This document shows positions 38,200-50,899 of a stretch of 64,000 nucleotides of DNA, one piece after another. The DNA comes from Dryas octopetala (lineage: Eukaryota; Streptophyta; Magnoliopsida; Rosales; Rosaceae). Position 1 is the first letter of the stretch; each line of letters begins with the position of its first letter. The notes beneath the pieces are model-generated. The model had not been told where the DNA came from, did no database searches, and saw only the letters and a list, made by a program, of their open reading frames with translations. A program made the position numbers and the translations under genes. The stretch covers positions 3,720,001 through 3,784,000 of the forward strand of contig OY992834.1 of NCBI GenBank assembly GCA_963921425.1, given 5' to 3'.

Positions 38200-39076
38200 C
38201 AAATACGACCCCCAATTATGTATAGCTGCCAAAAGTTTTAGAAACTATGCCAAGAAAAGAGATTAATGGGGTAGGTAGAAGGAGAGGTTGCTACAAGCCT
38301 GAACTGTTGAACACGTGGGTAGCTGGAGGCCTTTAATATAAAGACTATAATTTTCAGCCAAAATGAAAATGACAATATGATTTCTCATAAATGCCCCTAG
38401 CCTGCAAAATGGGTTAGGTAATTCACTTCCCTAGTTCCCTTGAATGTTGAATTTATTTGGCATTCTAAATTCTGAACAGAAGGTGTAAGATATGAGCTAA
38501 CAGCAAGGAGATGCAGTCAGATTTTCTTGTAAAAATACTACTGCTACAGATGCACAAGAGCCCTTTGTTGAACAAAAAATTTGGTAAAGATTAAGAAAGT
38601 GACTCTCTTGGTGCCTCTACAACTGACTATCTTGGTGTGAGTGTAAGTGATGGCAACAATTAGTTGAAAGTTGGGTAAATTGGTAGAGACTTTAATATAG
38701 AGTAATATTTTTTTGTGAAACATTTGACATGTTATATTATTATTTTTTTGTTATATTAAAGGAAATCGAATTCTGGACCTAGTTTAATTCTAACTCTTAT
38801 CTCACTCACCCTTACCACTTGGACTAACCCTAAAAACTTGATATATTATATTATTAAACTGTCAATGTTAATTATATATTTAAATAAAATTTTACTTAAT
38901 TAATCATTTATATTGACAATATGGTAACATAATGTTTGAATAATAATAATAATATGGTAATATAATTAACAGTTTTCCATAAATGTAAAAGTGTAATGGA
39001 CATTTGGGGTTGTTATTGGAATTCAAAGTAGAGTTGGAGAAGGTGAGATGAAATCACAAGCTTGTCAACCTCCACA
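38200..39076. other. Spacer and distal CHIL promoter
   Basis: AT-rich DNA upstream of CHIL with no open frame of note and no repeats recognised apart from simple A/T runs. Confidence 0.5.
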
Positions 39077-39140
39077 ACCTACCACTTGGCCAAGACTGGA
39101 AGGCAGTGTCAGCTGAAATAGCAGAGCCCAAGATATATAG
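39077..39140 (+). promoter_or_regulatory. CHIL core promoter: MYB AC element and TATA box
   Basis: ACCTACC (AC-I type MYB element) is at 39077-39083. A TATA-like ATATATAGA is at about 39132-39140, about 110 bases before the split start codon. AC elements are bound by R2R3-MYB regulators of phenylpropanoid and flavonoid genes, which fits the gene's role. Function is inferred from motif and spacing. Confidence 0.5.
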
Positions 39141-39246
39141 AGGCTGAAATATCGTCTTTACTCTCATTGTTTCTTTAGACAACATTTCTATTTGCTTTAT
39201 TCATCTCCACAGCTGCTTGCTAATCAGCTCCCTCAAAAACACAGTC

Positions 39247-40387
39247 AGTAAGAGCTCTCTGTCTCTCCACACAATGTTAAAATGTTTATCTTTCTCTACT
39301 TCTGCCCTTTTTTTTTTTGAATTTTAGCAAGACTGAATTTTCTATGTTTATGCACCACAGTGGGCACTGAAATGGTACTGGTAGATGAAGTCCCTTTTCC
39401 TCCACAGATCACAACCACCAAGCCATTATCTCTGCTGGGTCATGGTAATTAGTAATTACCCTTCTTTCACGTGTACTTGCATTTAATTAGCAAAGGAAAA
39501 TGAAAAATTGCTGATGAGTTATTGGGTTTGTGTTACAGGAATTACAGACATTGAGATACACTTTCTTCAAATTAAGTTCACAGCAATTGGGGTTTACTTA
39601 GACCCTGAAATTGTGGGACATCTGCAACAATGGAAGGCCAAGAAAGGAACTGAACTTGCCGAAGATGATGACTTTTTTGAGGCTCTTATTTCTGGTAATT
39701 AAAAATTATAATACCATCCATCCAATGTTTCAAAGTTTCAATCTGCAGCTAGCTTTCACTTTTCTTTTGCCTAATACCATTTTTGTTAAACCCTTGAATC
39801 TTGATCAAATCATGTATTTTGCATGCAGCTCCTGTTGAGAAATTCATAAGGGTTGTGGTGATTAAGGAGATCAAAGGGTCTCAATATGGGGTGCAGCTTG
39901 AGAGTACTGTGAGAGATCGATTGGCAGCTGATGACAAATATGAAGAAGAGGAGGAGGAAGCCTTGGAAAAAATTGTTGAATTCTTTCAATCAAAATATTT
40001 CAAGAAAGACTCCACCATCACATTTCATTTTCCAGCAACTTCTGCCACTGCTGAGGTAAGATTTGAAGGGTAGAAAGGGCATGTTTGAAAGTGTTTGTTT
40101 ATGTATTATTTGTGTAACCAAAAAGGACATAGCTACCAAAAGTCAAAAGTGCTTTTAGGCCAGTAGATTATACTCTGAAGTTGCTACTATTTCTAATTAT
40201 TATATGCATGTATGTATATCTGCAGATTGTGTTTAGCACTGAAGGGAAGGAAGAGTCAAAAATCAAAGTGGAGAATGCAAACGTGGTTGAGATGATCAAG
40301 AAGTGGTATTTGGGTGGGACTAGAGGGGTGTCTCCTTCAACCATCTCCTCTTTGGCTAACACACTCTCCGCCGAGTTGACTAAGTAG
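39247..40387 (+). CDS. CHIL: Chalcone isomerase-like protein (CHIL, type IV)
   Basis: Five exons: the A of ATG at 39247, then 39361-39444, 39539-39694, 39829-40055 and 40226-40387, giving 209 residues. The protein runs [93 protein letters not shown] and ends NTLSAELTK. This is the conserved CHI fold of type IV, the non-catalytic partner that binds chalcone synthase and raises flavonoid output, rather than a true isomerase. Length matches Arabidopsis At5g05270. The first intron (39248-39360) falls between A and TG of the start codon: the spliced product begins AUG-GGC-ACU-GAA-AUG, matching the family's MGTEM. Without splicing, translation would start four codons later at 39372. Acidic stretches and splice sites are standard. 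Confidence 0.93.
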
Positions 40388-42564
40388 TGACCATTTGATT
40401 TTGATTGTCTGGTTATGGGCTTTGTGGGTTGCTAGCTACTATTGTTTGCAAAAGTCTCATTTTGAAGTTTATGAATTGGAAAAACCTGCTGTTTCTTGTG
40501 CTCTTCTCTGTAATAAAGTGAATGAATCATATTATATACTCAAGTCTCTCATATATGCTAATGGTAACATCAAAACACTCAAGTTTAATGGTTAATTATA
40601 AGCCTGCTCTAGAAAATTAGATACAAGGACCTCCCAAGTTCATTATTGGTCCTCAAATCACTCATGGGTTATTGACCAAAAAATAAATAAATACCTCATG
40701 GGTTGGGCGTAATCTTGGCTCCCAGTGGACCAATTCTAATGAATGTTGCAAAAGAGTAGCCCATTTGAGGAGTTCATAGAGGTCCATTCCAATCCATGTC
40801 TTCTCAAGGCTTCAATAATTAGACAACCCTTCCACTCTTCACAAAAACACTAAAAATGACGACTTTAATATGACAAATAATGTTACTTGTATCAATTTTT
40901 TCTCCAATTTTTTTTTTTTTTTTCTTTCGAACAACAAAGACACGCAAGTTAGGATGAAAATTGGGCTATATAATATGTACTTGATGATATAGTTGGGCTA
41001 GTAGTTTGACATATTTTAGGGCCTAGGCCCATTTTCAACCACTAACGTTGGAATATTAGCAGAAATGGGCTTTGCACTCAAAATTTAATCAATACTCAAG
41101 TAAAATAATTTAAAAAGTGGAAAATTTGAAATACTAAAAAAAAAAGCTGACCATGAGCCCCCATCCCATGTACCCTTTTGGTACCTACCAAGTTACCAAC
41201 CACAGTGGGCCTCATGCACACTCTTATGCACACCCAACCCACCAGTAATAGAGAGATTCGAACTGGCTATCAATTCTGCTCATCCCACTATGCTCAGTTC
41301 AATTGCTCATACATGACAAATTCTGTACCCTATTTAGTACGTTTATGTCCTTTTATGATGTAGTCGTAGCTAGTGGCACATATGACATAACATAGTAATG
41401 TACATTTTTAGTGGACATATGGTTCAATGATTCTACCAAAAGAAATTGTCACAAAAAATGAACCATGACATATGAATACCTCCTCCACAAGTAGCCATCG
41501 GTCCTGATTGTTCCACAAGTTTTCCCTAGAAAATGTCTCCCCTGTAATCTTTGAAATCGAGGAAAAATCTTAAAGATAGATATAGAATCATAGATCAATC
41601 AGGTTCAAAGGAATGGGGGGGGTGGCCCAATGATAAATGATGCTTAAGAAAATGTCCTCATCACACCCACAAGTACTGATCCTCATTACTTGAAAACATG
41701 GGTTTGAGGTAGTGCAGGAATCAAATTTTTCATTTGTGGGCCAAAAAAAGGTGATGGAGGTGAAGAAGAATGGAGAGGAAAGTGTTTGAGATTCCATTCT
41801 GTCAGCACAGAATGATGCTTCTTTCTAGTATATATATAATTGCCCATCAAACCAAACAGGGAAAATAGAAAGGTGCATGAATGATTTGGTTATAAACTTC
41901 CTCAGAGAATACAGTTTCTTGAAAAATGCTTCTGTTTTCACCAGGCTTTCCATTGTATACCTTAACCTTTTCTATTATTAGACCAAGCTCTCTCCTATGT
42001 TATATTGTAGAATTTTAAAAAGAAAGGAAAATTCACTTCTTTTCTAAAACTTGGGCTGTGAATGAATGAAACTTTTTCATGGGACTTGCCCAATTTAGGG
42101 TACCATTTTAGGTAGCCTAGACTGCCACATAGCACATGACATGTGAACATTGTGAAGTGTATATTCACATAGATGGGTTTGTTGCAGTTAATTTGCTTAA
42201 TTGCTTTGCATACCAAGAGTCGGTTGAAATTTATGCTTGGACTTTTCTTGGTCTGTCCTGGCTCAGAATATGAATCTTCACCTTCAAGTTAAACACCACC
42301 TTTAGTACAACACAGAGTGGATAATATTATCCATCATATAAGGTGCACAATTTTGACCTATTTCACAAAAATAAGCAGATAACAAGCATTTGCCAACTTC
42401 AGCTTCTTTCTGCCACACATGTACATAGTCACAGACACAGTATTGCCTCAAAAACCTCATATAACCATTGGCTTTGCACCTCAGATTACATATATGATAT
42501 GAACTAAAAAAGTACTTTTAACCCAAAAAATTAACTAAAAAATTCTTCTAATTTCAAAACATTC
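40388..42564. other. Spacer between CHIL and the RING-H2 gene
   Basis: 3' untranslated ends of the two converging genes plus AT-rich DNA with a poly-T run at about 40909-40923. No further gene is supported. Confidence 0.5.
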
Positions 42565-43158
42565 TCAACCAACCTCTTCAACAGCTATAGGCACATCACC
42601 ACCTTGTGCTCCAGATGGTGCATTCTCATGATGTCTGATATCAACTTCTGCAGAATCTGAACTTGGTGGTTGTTGTTCTAGCAATGACTGCCTGCAAGTT
42701 GGGCATGAAGAGTGTGATAACAGCCATGTGTCTATGCACCTCACATGGAATCCATGGTTACATTTTGGTAGCACCCTCACTTTCTGACCGGCTGCAAATT
42801 CCGCAAGGCAAATTGGGCAATCTGTGGCAAGAATATTGACCCCTGACCCGTACGGTACAATGGGAATCTGCCGCAATGTGCTCTTCTTCAGCCCTGTGGC
42901 CGCCAGCCGGGCCGCCGCCTCATCCGGGGTCTCGAAAGTGAACCTCCGGCTGCATCTCAGTGCACAACGCACGATTGAGTTGAGTCCCAATGCACATATC
43001 AGTGCACAGAGCAAGGCTGCTAGGATGATCACCATGTTGGTATCAAAATTGGCCTCATTGGTGTATGCCCCACGTGTCCTGCTTCCATTGGCTGGGCCTG
43101 GTGGGCTTGATCCTGTGTCAAGAAGTAGCCGGTGTGGACGGTGATGAAGAGTTACCAT
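42565..43158 (-). CDS. RING-H2 finger protein, ATL/DAF type
   Basis: A single-exon protein of 197 residues from the ATG at 43158. It has a hydrophobic N-terminal membrane segment ([20 protein letters not shown]), then the GLD-like motif region ([13 protein letters not shown]), then a RING-H2 domain with the C-C-C-H-H-C-C order: [41 protein letters not shown]. The C-terminal tail is rich in Pro/Ser and acidic. ATL proteins are membrane-anchored E3 ubiquitin ligases; the Trp after the His-Cys pair (IDTW) is used for E2 contact. The wording is closest to the ATL72-75/DAF group (Arabidopsis At5g05280 lies beside CHIL there too). An upstream extension of the frame begins with a non-ATG codon and was not used. 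A GA repeat lies about 800 bases upstream. Confidence 0.92.
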   Translation of the reverse strand: MVTLHHRPHRLLLDTGSSPPGPANGSRTRGAYTNEANFDTNMVIILAALLCALICALGLNSIVRCALRCSRRFTFETPDEAAARLAATGLKKSTLRQIPIVPYGSGVNILATDCPICLAEFAAGQKVRVLPKCNHGFHVRCIDTWLLSHSSCPTCRQSLLEQQPPSSDSAEVDIRHHENAPSGAQGGDVPIAVEEVG

Positions 43159-43947
43159 TGATATGAGTCTTAATGGGATCACCAATTCACAATCACCAAA
43201 ACTAACAGAGGAAGAATAGCTCACAACTCTTGCACACCCTCTCCTAATTTATGGGAACTTTAAAGTTTATACCTTTTTGCTGAACTTAGGCAAATAAGCT
43301 TGAAGCTTCGTTTCTCCATGGTTTTTTGGCACCAAATCGAACCACAAAGGAGACTGAGAGAAGGGAATTCATCTTCCCCATATAAAGAACAAAGCTTTCT
43401 CTAATTTGCTCCACCTTTGGCTCCTTTTTTTATGCTGAAATTCTATGCAAGTCTGGTGGTAGCAGAGTAGCAGTAATGGAGGAATTAAAAGAGCAGAGTT
43501 TTTGGGAGTGAGAGAAACTGCAAAAAGTGGGACTTCTTGTTTGTTTCTTACCTTGTGGCTCCTCTTTGATTTATACCTCTGTTGTCAGATAAAGAGAGAG
43601 ATGGGTTTTTTCAGTTGAGGTAATGTCTGTCAGGATTCCAAGTAGATAAAAGACTTTCAAGAAAGCATATTTTGATGGTCTATGTGATAAGGGAAGGGAT
43701 GGTGAATAGTATTTATTCATCAAGACTCCAAAGGTTGAACTTGAAGGTAATCACCATAATTAATTCAAATCTAGAATGGTTCCACATTTATAACCCAATA
43801 AAGCCTTTTTCCTTAGAACAATCCCAATTCCCAAACTCAAAGAAACACAGCTTTGAAGATGAAGGGGACTATGACTTATATAATAAACCTTACCTAAAGG
43901 TTTCCAGTGTGAGCAGATGAAGGTTTTTCTGGTTCTCTCATTCCAAG

Positions 43948-43950
<3 letters not shown>

Positions 43951-43995
<45 letters not shown>
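43951..43995. repeat. (AG)n microsatellite, 45 bp
   Basis: An uninterrupted AG run upstream of the RING-H2 gene. Confidence 0.95.
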
Positions 43996-43998
<3 letters not shown>

Positions 43999-44227
43999 GA
44001 TATTGCTGCAGATTGTGAGAGTGTTTTGGACTTATTAAGTCTTGTAGTATATGGATTGTGGACGCTGGAATACAGATAAAAGGATACCAAATGGGATTAA
44101 GATGGGTGTCTTTTCAATTTTCATTCAAGGTGTGCATTATTGTTGAGAGAAATGGCACAAAGAGGATTAAACTTTAGGATCAAGTAGATGGAAAAAGGTG
44201 CCTAGGCTTAGCAAACCATAAAAATAA

Positions 44228-44652
44228 GGACGCTACTTTGGTCACCCTTGGGTACCTCAAGGTCACCCCTCTCTTCAAAATAACAATTTTGGTAATGCCA
44301 ACGTATATTCAGAACTGTTCACTTTTTAGATCATCTATTATAGATCATTTCTACAAAAAATCAACTCAATCGGAAATCGTTTGATTATATAACTGTTGTT
44401 GATTAAATAGAAAAAATCAACGGTTTAGTCAAAAAATCACTATTTAATTGAAAACCATCAATTTTTTCTACTTAATTGACAACAGTTATATAACCAAACG
44501 ATTTCCGATTGATTTGATTTTTTGCAGAGATAATCTATAATAGGTGATCTAAAAAGTGAACGATTCCGATCATGTGCCGATATTACCGAAATTGTTATTT
44601 TGTGGAGAGAGGTGACATTGGGGTATCCCAAAGGGTGACCCAAATATTTTCC
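44228..44652. mobile_element. Foldback MITE with 9-bp target duplication (Mutator-like)
   Basis: The 425-bp element is flanked on both sides by the identical 9-mer TAAAAATAA (44219-44227 and 44653-44661), the duplication length made by Mutator-like elements. Its two halves are extended inverted repeats: GGTCACCCTTGGG on the left pairs with CCCAAAGGGTGACC on the right, and the match runs through CACTTTTTAGATCA to near the centre. The whole element could fold into one long hairpin. It has no coding capacity and is non-autonomous. A diverged copy lies at 3256-3603. Confidence 0.88.
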
Positions 44653-45461
44653 TAAAAATAAAGTGGAGGAAAGAATGCTTAAGAATTTTGATTAAGGTAC
44701 CTGATCCCACCTAATCTTAATTGTGATTTGTGAGTGAGTTAAAGAAAAAAAGCTTATTCCCAGCACCAAGTCCTTGTTCCACTCCTACACTCCTTGCTTT
44801 ATTAAAAAGTCAAATAATTGTTTCTCCAATTTAAGCCGATGTTCATCCTTAGATCCCAATATATTGAGATAATGCTAATGTCGACATTTGCTTGTACTAT
44901 GTGAGAGATGACATAACAATTAACAAATAATTGTTGTATCAATAATGGTTATAGAAGTTAACCTCCACTCTGATTAATTAATATTTGGTACAATAGTATG
45001 ACATAACAAATGATTTAGTGTTTACCATACATATGGTCTAACTAATTCTTACATCGCTCGTGCAAGGATAATTTCTCTCGACATTCCCATATAAAGTTTC
45101 TTGATTTGAGAATTGCACATTACTTTGAGGCAATGTTATTAGCAGTCCATAATTGTATTCCTACGCTTTTTGGAGGAGTGCACATAACACTATATTTATT
45201 TCAGCGTTATATAACTTATATGCAGATTCTCCAGAAGAAAAAAGGAATACAATAAGAGTGCGAATCATACTAACCTTTATTTATTACTTTTGAGTTCCTT
45301 TTTTTTTTTTTTTTAATATGTAGTTCATGGTTCCTTGTATTGACAATATTTTTTTAGATTGATATTATAATTAAATATGCGCACTTTTTGGTATTTTCAA
45401 AATTTCATCTAGCCATCCTGTTTGCTATATATATATATATATATAAATAATAATAATATTA

Positions 45462-45856
45462 GGCTCCTTTCGTTAAGGTATACATTATCTTAAACATGAT
45501 GAGTTACGGCTTGTAAGACTCACTTTGCATTGTAATTTGATGATCGAAGCCATTTAATTTCTAAGTCTCTATTCAATGATCATCCTTGTAAAAAAATAGA
45601 TAAATCGAAAATCATTAAGAAATCTAATTGTGATAGAATAAATAGACGAATATATGGATTACGTTAACACTTGAAATGATGACCTTTTAATCAAATGGTT
45701 AAATAATTTCCGATTTGTTTAATCTTTTGCAAAGATAATTCTTGTATAAAGACTTAAAAAATGGACGGCTTCGATTATCGAATTATAATGTAAAGTGGGT
45801 TTCACAAACCATACTTCATCATGTTTAAAATGAGATAAACCTCAACAGAAATAGCC
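45462..45856. mobile_element. Second foldback MITE, possibly PIF/Harbinger-like
   Basis: The left end GGCTCCTTTCGTTAAGG.. followed by TCTTAAACATGATGA mirrors the right end, where TTCATCATGTTTAAAATGAG leads to ..AGCC. The halves pair imperfectly over most of the 395 bp. The flanks TTA (left) and TCA (right) could be a decayed 3-bp target duplication. Part of its right half (TTTCCGATTTGTTTAATC) resembles the element at 44228, so the two may share ancestry. No coding capacity. Confidence 0.7.
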
Positions 45857-47549
45857 TCATTATAATATAATATATATTGAAAATTTTCCATGGATAGATT
45901 ATTGAGTATATTGAGTATAATTGAGATTTGAGTCCTGAGTCGTTTGAAAATTTTATAATCTCAATTTAGGATTAGTCCGTAATAGTTGGTTTTTCACTAA
46001 CATGGTGAATTGGAACCTAAAGTCGTCCTAAATTATGAGTTATTAACATATATTAACATGCATATATTCTCATTGTCATGAAAAGCATAAGATTTGACCA
46101 AGTGTAATTGGCTTCTTTATCCATAGCCTGATAGCCATCTACTGAGATCACAACAGTAACGTAAGTATGAAAGTGAATCAAAACTGCATTGCATGTATAT
46201 CCATAACCCACCATGTATAACAAAATGGACCATAATCATTATCTAGTCTTTTCTGTCAAGTCCAAATTTATGGAAAACTTATTATCAACATGAATTGTTT
46301 GATTCCCCATTTATTAATTTTTTTTTTCCTGTTGGACAGGGACATGTTTATCTTGTTTGTCAAGATACCTGTGACTACTCTGAGTAGGTTTATCATCATA
46401 TATGTATTGCATGGCATGTGAAGTAGGCAGTGTGGCACATTCAAATCCTGTGGCTAATTACAGGACTAGAGAGATTTTGAGGTAGTGATTATTCCACATA
46501 GGTCTAGTCCAATATGCCAATGGACCCTGGAAATTAATTGTAGAGCAAAACACCTGCCTGCCCGGATTTGGTCAAGTTCCATCACATGCATCCATATATA
46601 TTATGTAACATGTTAATGCTCTCACCTACTTTGCTAGCTAACCCCCCAAAGTCCCAATTCATCAACATCAACAGTACCTTCACTATTAATTAGGTGGACA
46701 ACATGTGGAGCAGCTTCAACCAGTCAATTAAACTAGCCTCTCAAACATCTTCTTCATCATCCTCTTGTATCTAATCTAGATCTGCTCTCTGGTCCCTTTA
46801 TAGCTGAAAAAAAAACAACCCATTTGGTGGGTTACTGGACCAAGATGTTTACCAGCAGCTGAGACAGTCTAACATGCCCATTATAGAGCAGAGACATTTA
46901 TACTTGATGGCGTAGGAGCCTACTCAAAATCCTCAATGCTGTAGTACCAAGGATTTTCATTGTGAATTAAATTATTTTTATTTTATTTTTATGCCACATT
47001 GATATCACATTTTTAATAAAGATAAAAATTCACCTGTAATAAAGCAAATAACATACCTCTGACATTACTTTTTCAGCGTGTGTGTATATATATATTTATA
47101 GTTGGTAGACAAGAATATGCAAATGATTCATATATAGTTTAATGAAAACTTGATTCAATAATAATGCAGTTGTTTATTCATCTCTCCAATAATGCTCACT
47201 TGTCTCTCTCACCCTTCTGCTCTCTGCTCTCACATCCAATCAACCTTTCACATTTCATGACAGAACTTTCCAAAAAACCGAAGTTGGTTATTGGGCCTTG
47301 CTCGTGTATGTCTCTTCTAGAGTCGGCCCAATATGAATTGGACCTTCTATACCTTTATTGAGTAAAGCCCAATCCACAATCTCAGATTCTCAATCGACTA
47401 CCGAATCTTGGTCCAGCAAGAAACGACGCCGTTTGGTTCGGATTCTCATTTTCGCTCTGAACTTGACCTCGAGTGAAGAACACTCACTCTCAACACGAGT
47501 ACGGACACAAGGAGAGACAGAGAGACAGAGAGAGAGACAGTAAAAAAAA
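45857..47549. other. Spacer and bZIP promoter
   Basis: AT-rich intergenic DNA. The last 200 bases, before the ATG at 47550, are GC-richer with a GA-rich leader (AGAGACAGAGAGAGAGACAG). No gene is recognised in the rest. Confidence 0.5.
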
Positions 47550-50500
47550 ATGCAAGATCCTGCGAACGCGAAAGCGAATCCGGATCCGAACCCGAGCTCT
47601 CAGGACTCCTCTCAGAGGCCACAGATGACGACGACGTCGTTTGCGGACGCAAGTCCTAGCCTTTCCCTCCGGGGCTCCTACCATCGTCGCGCCCAATCGG
47701 AGGTCCATTTCCGGATCCCCGACGACCTGGATCTGCTCCAGGACCCGTTCGATGGCCCGTCCGGCAGCTTCGAGGAAATGGGCTCGGAGGACGACCTCTT
47801 CGGCACCTACATGGACATTGAGAAGCTCGGATCCAAGCTCGACGACGGACCTTCCGACCCGAAACCCGAGAATTCCGGTGCTTCGCTACAAGCGGAGACA
47901 GGTGGCGGGTTCGGTTCAGGGGTAAATGCGAGGCCGAGGCACCGGCATAGCAACTCGGTGGACGGGTCTTTGGACAGCATCGAGGCCAAGAAGGCCATGG
48001 CTCCTGAGAAGCTTGCTGAGCTTTGGGCCATCGATCCCAAGCGAGCCAAGAGGTATTCTTCTTCTATCACTCTTTGTATCACATTTTATTCCTCTTAATT
48101 CTATTTATTTCTAATTTTCGGAATTGTAATTTGAATTTGCATATTGTTCATTGTCATAGATTTTTTTTTATTGGGTATAGTCAGCTTAAAAAAATGTTAA
48201 AAGAACAGATCTTTGGTGGGATTTATGTTTGTTTAATCATGTTGATAATGGAGTATCATAGTCATTAAATAACTTGTTTTCTCCAAAATGAACTAAAACT
48301 GCCTGAGAGCAGCTCGAACCAAAACAAATAAAATTTAAAGAGTTACAACGAAACATATCTGGTGTTGATAATGGAGTATAATTGCATTTCGTTTTTTCAA
48401 TTTTCTAACAAAAGACCAAACACTTTTTCAATCATTTTAGGATGTTTAGTAGGAACATTATAAATTCTAATACAAGTATTAATTATTATTTTTTCTATAA
48501 GAGAAATTAGAGTTTTCTTAAATTTCAAAGATGTAAAGATATTAAATGAAGGTATAACTTGTTTTCTTAAATTTCAAAGATTCAAAGATATTAAATGTTG
48601 TAGTTTAAAGCACCAATATTTTGATTATTTTCTAATAACGAGTTCTTTAACAAGGTCATTAAGTGGGGTCTCTTATATGGATGGTTGAGATCTACAATGA
48701 GTGAGATGCATCTCAACAATTCATATAAAATCTAATGATTGAAAGACATTTAATGATCCTTATTGGAGAATAGTTCTTTTAAATTGCAATAAATATCCCA
48801 TACATATGTATTCGAGCAAGTATATAATAAGTCGCATACCATATTCTAAGCATTTGGGTGTAATCCTAACTGTTGACAAAGGCTTAAAGTTGTAAGTAAA
48901 TGTTATGTTGGGTATTCATCTTTGGGATTGTCTTCCAACATTTTGATAATATGGTATATGTCTGATTAAAAAACTTACTGTTGGATTTTTAATGTGCTTA
49001 CCATTTTATTTATGATTGTCTGAGCACTAATTTACACACACACACATGGTTGATTATAAAGTTAGTTATTTGAATGAAATTCATGGTGGCAATTTTAAAG
49101 AAAGTTCGCTGATTACATATTTTAATACAGGATTTTGGCAAATCGGCAGTCTGCTGCTCGGTCAAAAGAGAGGAAGGCCCGGTACATATCAGAACTTGAA
49201 AGAAAAGTTCAGACTCTTCAAACAGAAGCTACTACTCTATCTGCACAACTCACTCTGTACCAGGTTATTACTGAAATACTCATCTGGATTGACTAATCAT
49301 ATTATGGTAATGTAGTTCATACAAATGTAGTTGAATGCTCATTTGGCATGGACTCTCCATATGCCTCCTCAGAGAGAGATGATTGTTAATGACACTATAT
49401 TGGACATTTAAGTAACTTGTACTTAGGAGTTGTTTTTCCTTGAATCACACTCCATTGGTGTTGATTTAAGAGATTGTTTATCTTTCCTACATTTGTCTAT
49501 GGGAAGTTTTAAGTTACTAAATTTGGGATTCATTTACAATTCATTACCTGCATATTGCTTATTTCCATAGACTGATATCTGAGAGGTATATGTCTTTTCT
49601 TGTCGTATATTTTAGAGAGATACAACAGGCTTATCTACTGAGAACACAGAGCTTAAGCTTCGGGTGCAAGCTATGGAACAACAAGCTCAGTTACGTGATG
49701 GTACGTGTCATACATACCCAGTTTTTAAACTTATGGCCATGGGTGGATCTCTGTTTCAGGCACCTTTTTCTTGAATTTTCCTGTTTTAATTTGTTATTCA
49801 AGTGGCCAATGAATCATCATCAGGATACTGGTCTAAGCTGGTTTAGTATTATATTTCTGGTTAGTACCAATCAGATGCACTAAGTTTATTGCTACCCCAC
49901 ATTATGAAAATACTAGTGTAACACTCTCCTCTCTGAGTCTCTGTATTAAAAGTAGGTGCTAACTTTGGGTCTTTTGTACATTTAATGGTGTGGTCTCTCT
50001 AGCACATTAATCCACCCCATTCACTAGTTTGCTATTTAGTTTCCGGTTATGTCCTTTGGTCTGAGTTTGGTAACTGTAGTTTCTTTGAACTGGGCAAGTA
50101 CCTTGCTCATTTCCTCATACTACCTTTCCTCAAAAGTACTATGGCAGTTGCTAACCACCAATACTCTTGTGCTACTGTTCCCATAATACAGCTCTCAATG
50201 ATGCACTGAAGAAAGAACTTGAGAGGCTCAAGATGGCTACCGGAGAAGTATTAACACCCGCTGATACGTTCAACCTGGGAATGCACCATATGTCATATTT
50301 GCAATCTCCCTACTTTTCCAGTCAGCCACAACCTGGGCCACGGGATCCCCAGAACATTCACATGTCACAGTTTCATCCATTCCTGTCTAATATGTCAGCT
50401 CCCCATCAAGCTATGCTTGGTGCAGCCCAGTCACATGCCTGCTCGGATATGTTGCAGCAGGATTCTATTGGCCGATTTCAAGGGCTTGATATCAGTAACA

Positions 50501-50568
50501 GAGGTTCTCAACTAGTGAGGCCTGAAGGCCCCTCCGTATCTGCTGGTGAAAGCAACCGGAGATTTTGA
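47550..50568 (+). CDS. bZIP18: Group I bZIP transcription factor (bZIP18-like)
   Basis: Four exons (47550-48052, 49131-49263, 49616-49700, 50192-50568) give 365 residues. The basic region is [20 protein letters not shown] with the diagnostic group I Lys in place of the usual Arg at the contact position ([12 protein letters not shown]). A leucine zipper follows across exons 2-4: [52 protein letters not shown]. The N-terminal part has RRAQSEVHF and [10 protein letters not shown], Ser sites in basic context typical of group I proteins that 14-3-3 proteins hold in the cytosol. The C-terminus is Pro/Gln/Ser-rich. Related factors (VIP1, RF2a/b, bZIP18/52) respond to stress and act in vascular and pollen development. 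The 3' untranslated region seems to contain an intron (50632-50956). The intron at 48053-49130 holds repeats. Confidence 0.92.
48640..48790. mobile_element. Possible small MITE inside the first bZIP intron
   Basis: GAGTTCTTTAACAAGGTCATT near 48641-48661 is an imperfect mirror of AATGATCCTTATTGGAGAATAGTTC near 48752-48777, giving a candidate element of about 140 bp. Just before it, a phrase around TTAAATTTCAAAGAT is duplicated (48517-48550 and 48565-48597). Both are weak by eye. Confidence 0.35.
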
Positions 50569-50899
50569 ATGCTGACCGACCTATGGTCCACCTTATTTGT
50601 TGGATTGTTAATAGACTGACCTCAGCCAAAGGTACGGTATAGTCTTTTGTTGGACTTTGATTCTTTGAATTGATTGCTCCCAAAATTTTTGGTAGCTGTT
50701 TTAGGTCTTAAGTTATTCATGAATTCCTTCCTACTAAGTTCCAAATTCATTCCTCATGTGGGAATAGAGTGTTGTTCCCAGTAATTTAAAGAGATGCAGC
50801 TTTTTCATGCTAGGGATCCCCTATGTAATATTGTTCATTTGTTACTGTTGAAAATGTCATGCTGTGGATATTATGTGTTGTTCGTCTGTTTTTCATGGA

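Noticed and set aside
43159..43224. N-terminal extension of the RING-H2 frame
   Set aside because: It would begin with a non-ATG codon (GTG). The first ATG is at 43158.
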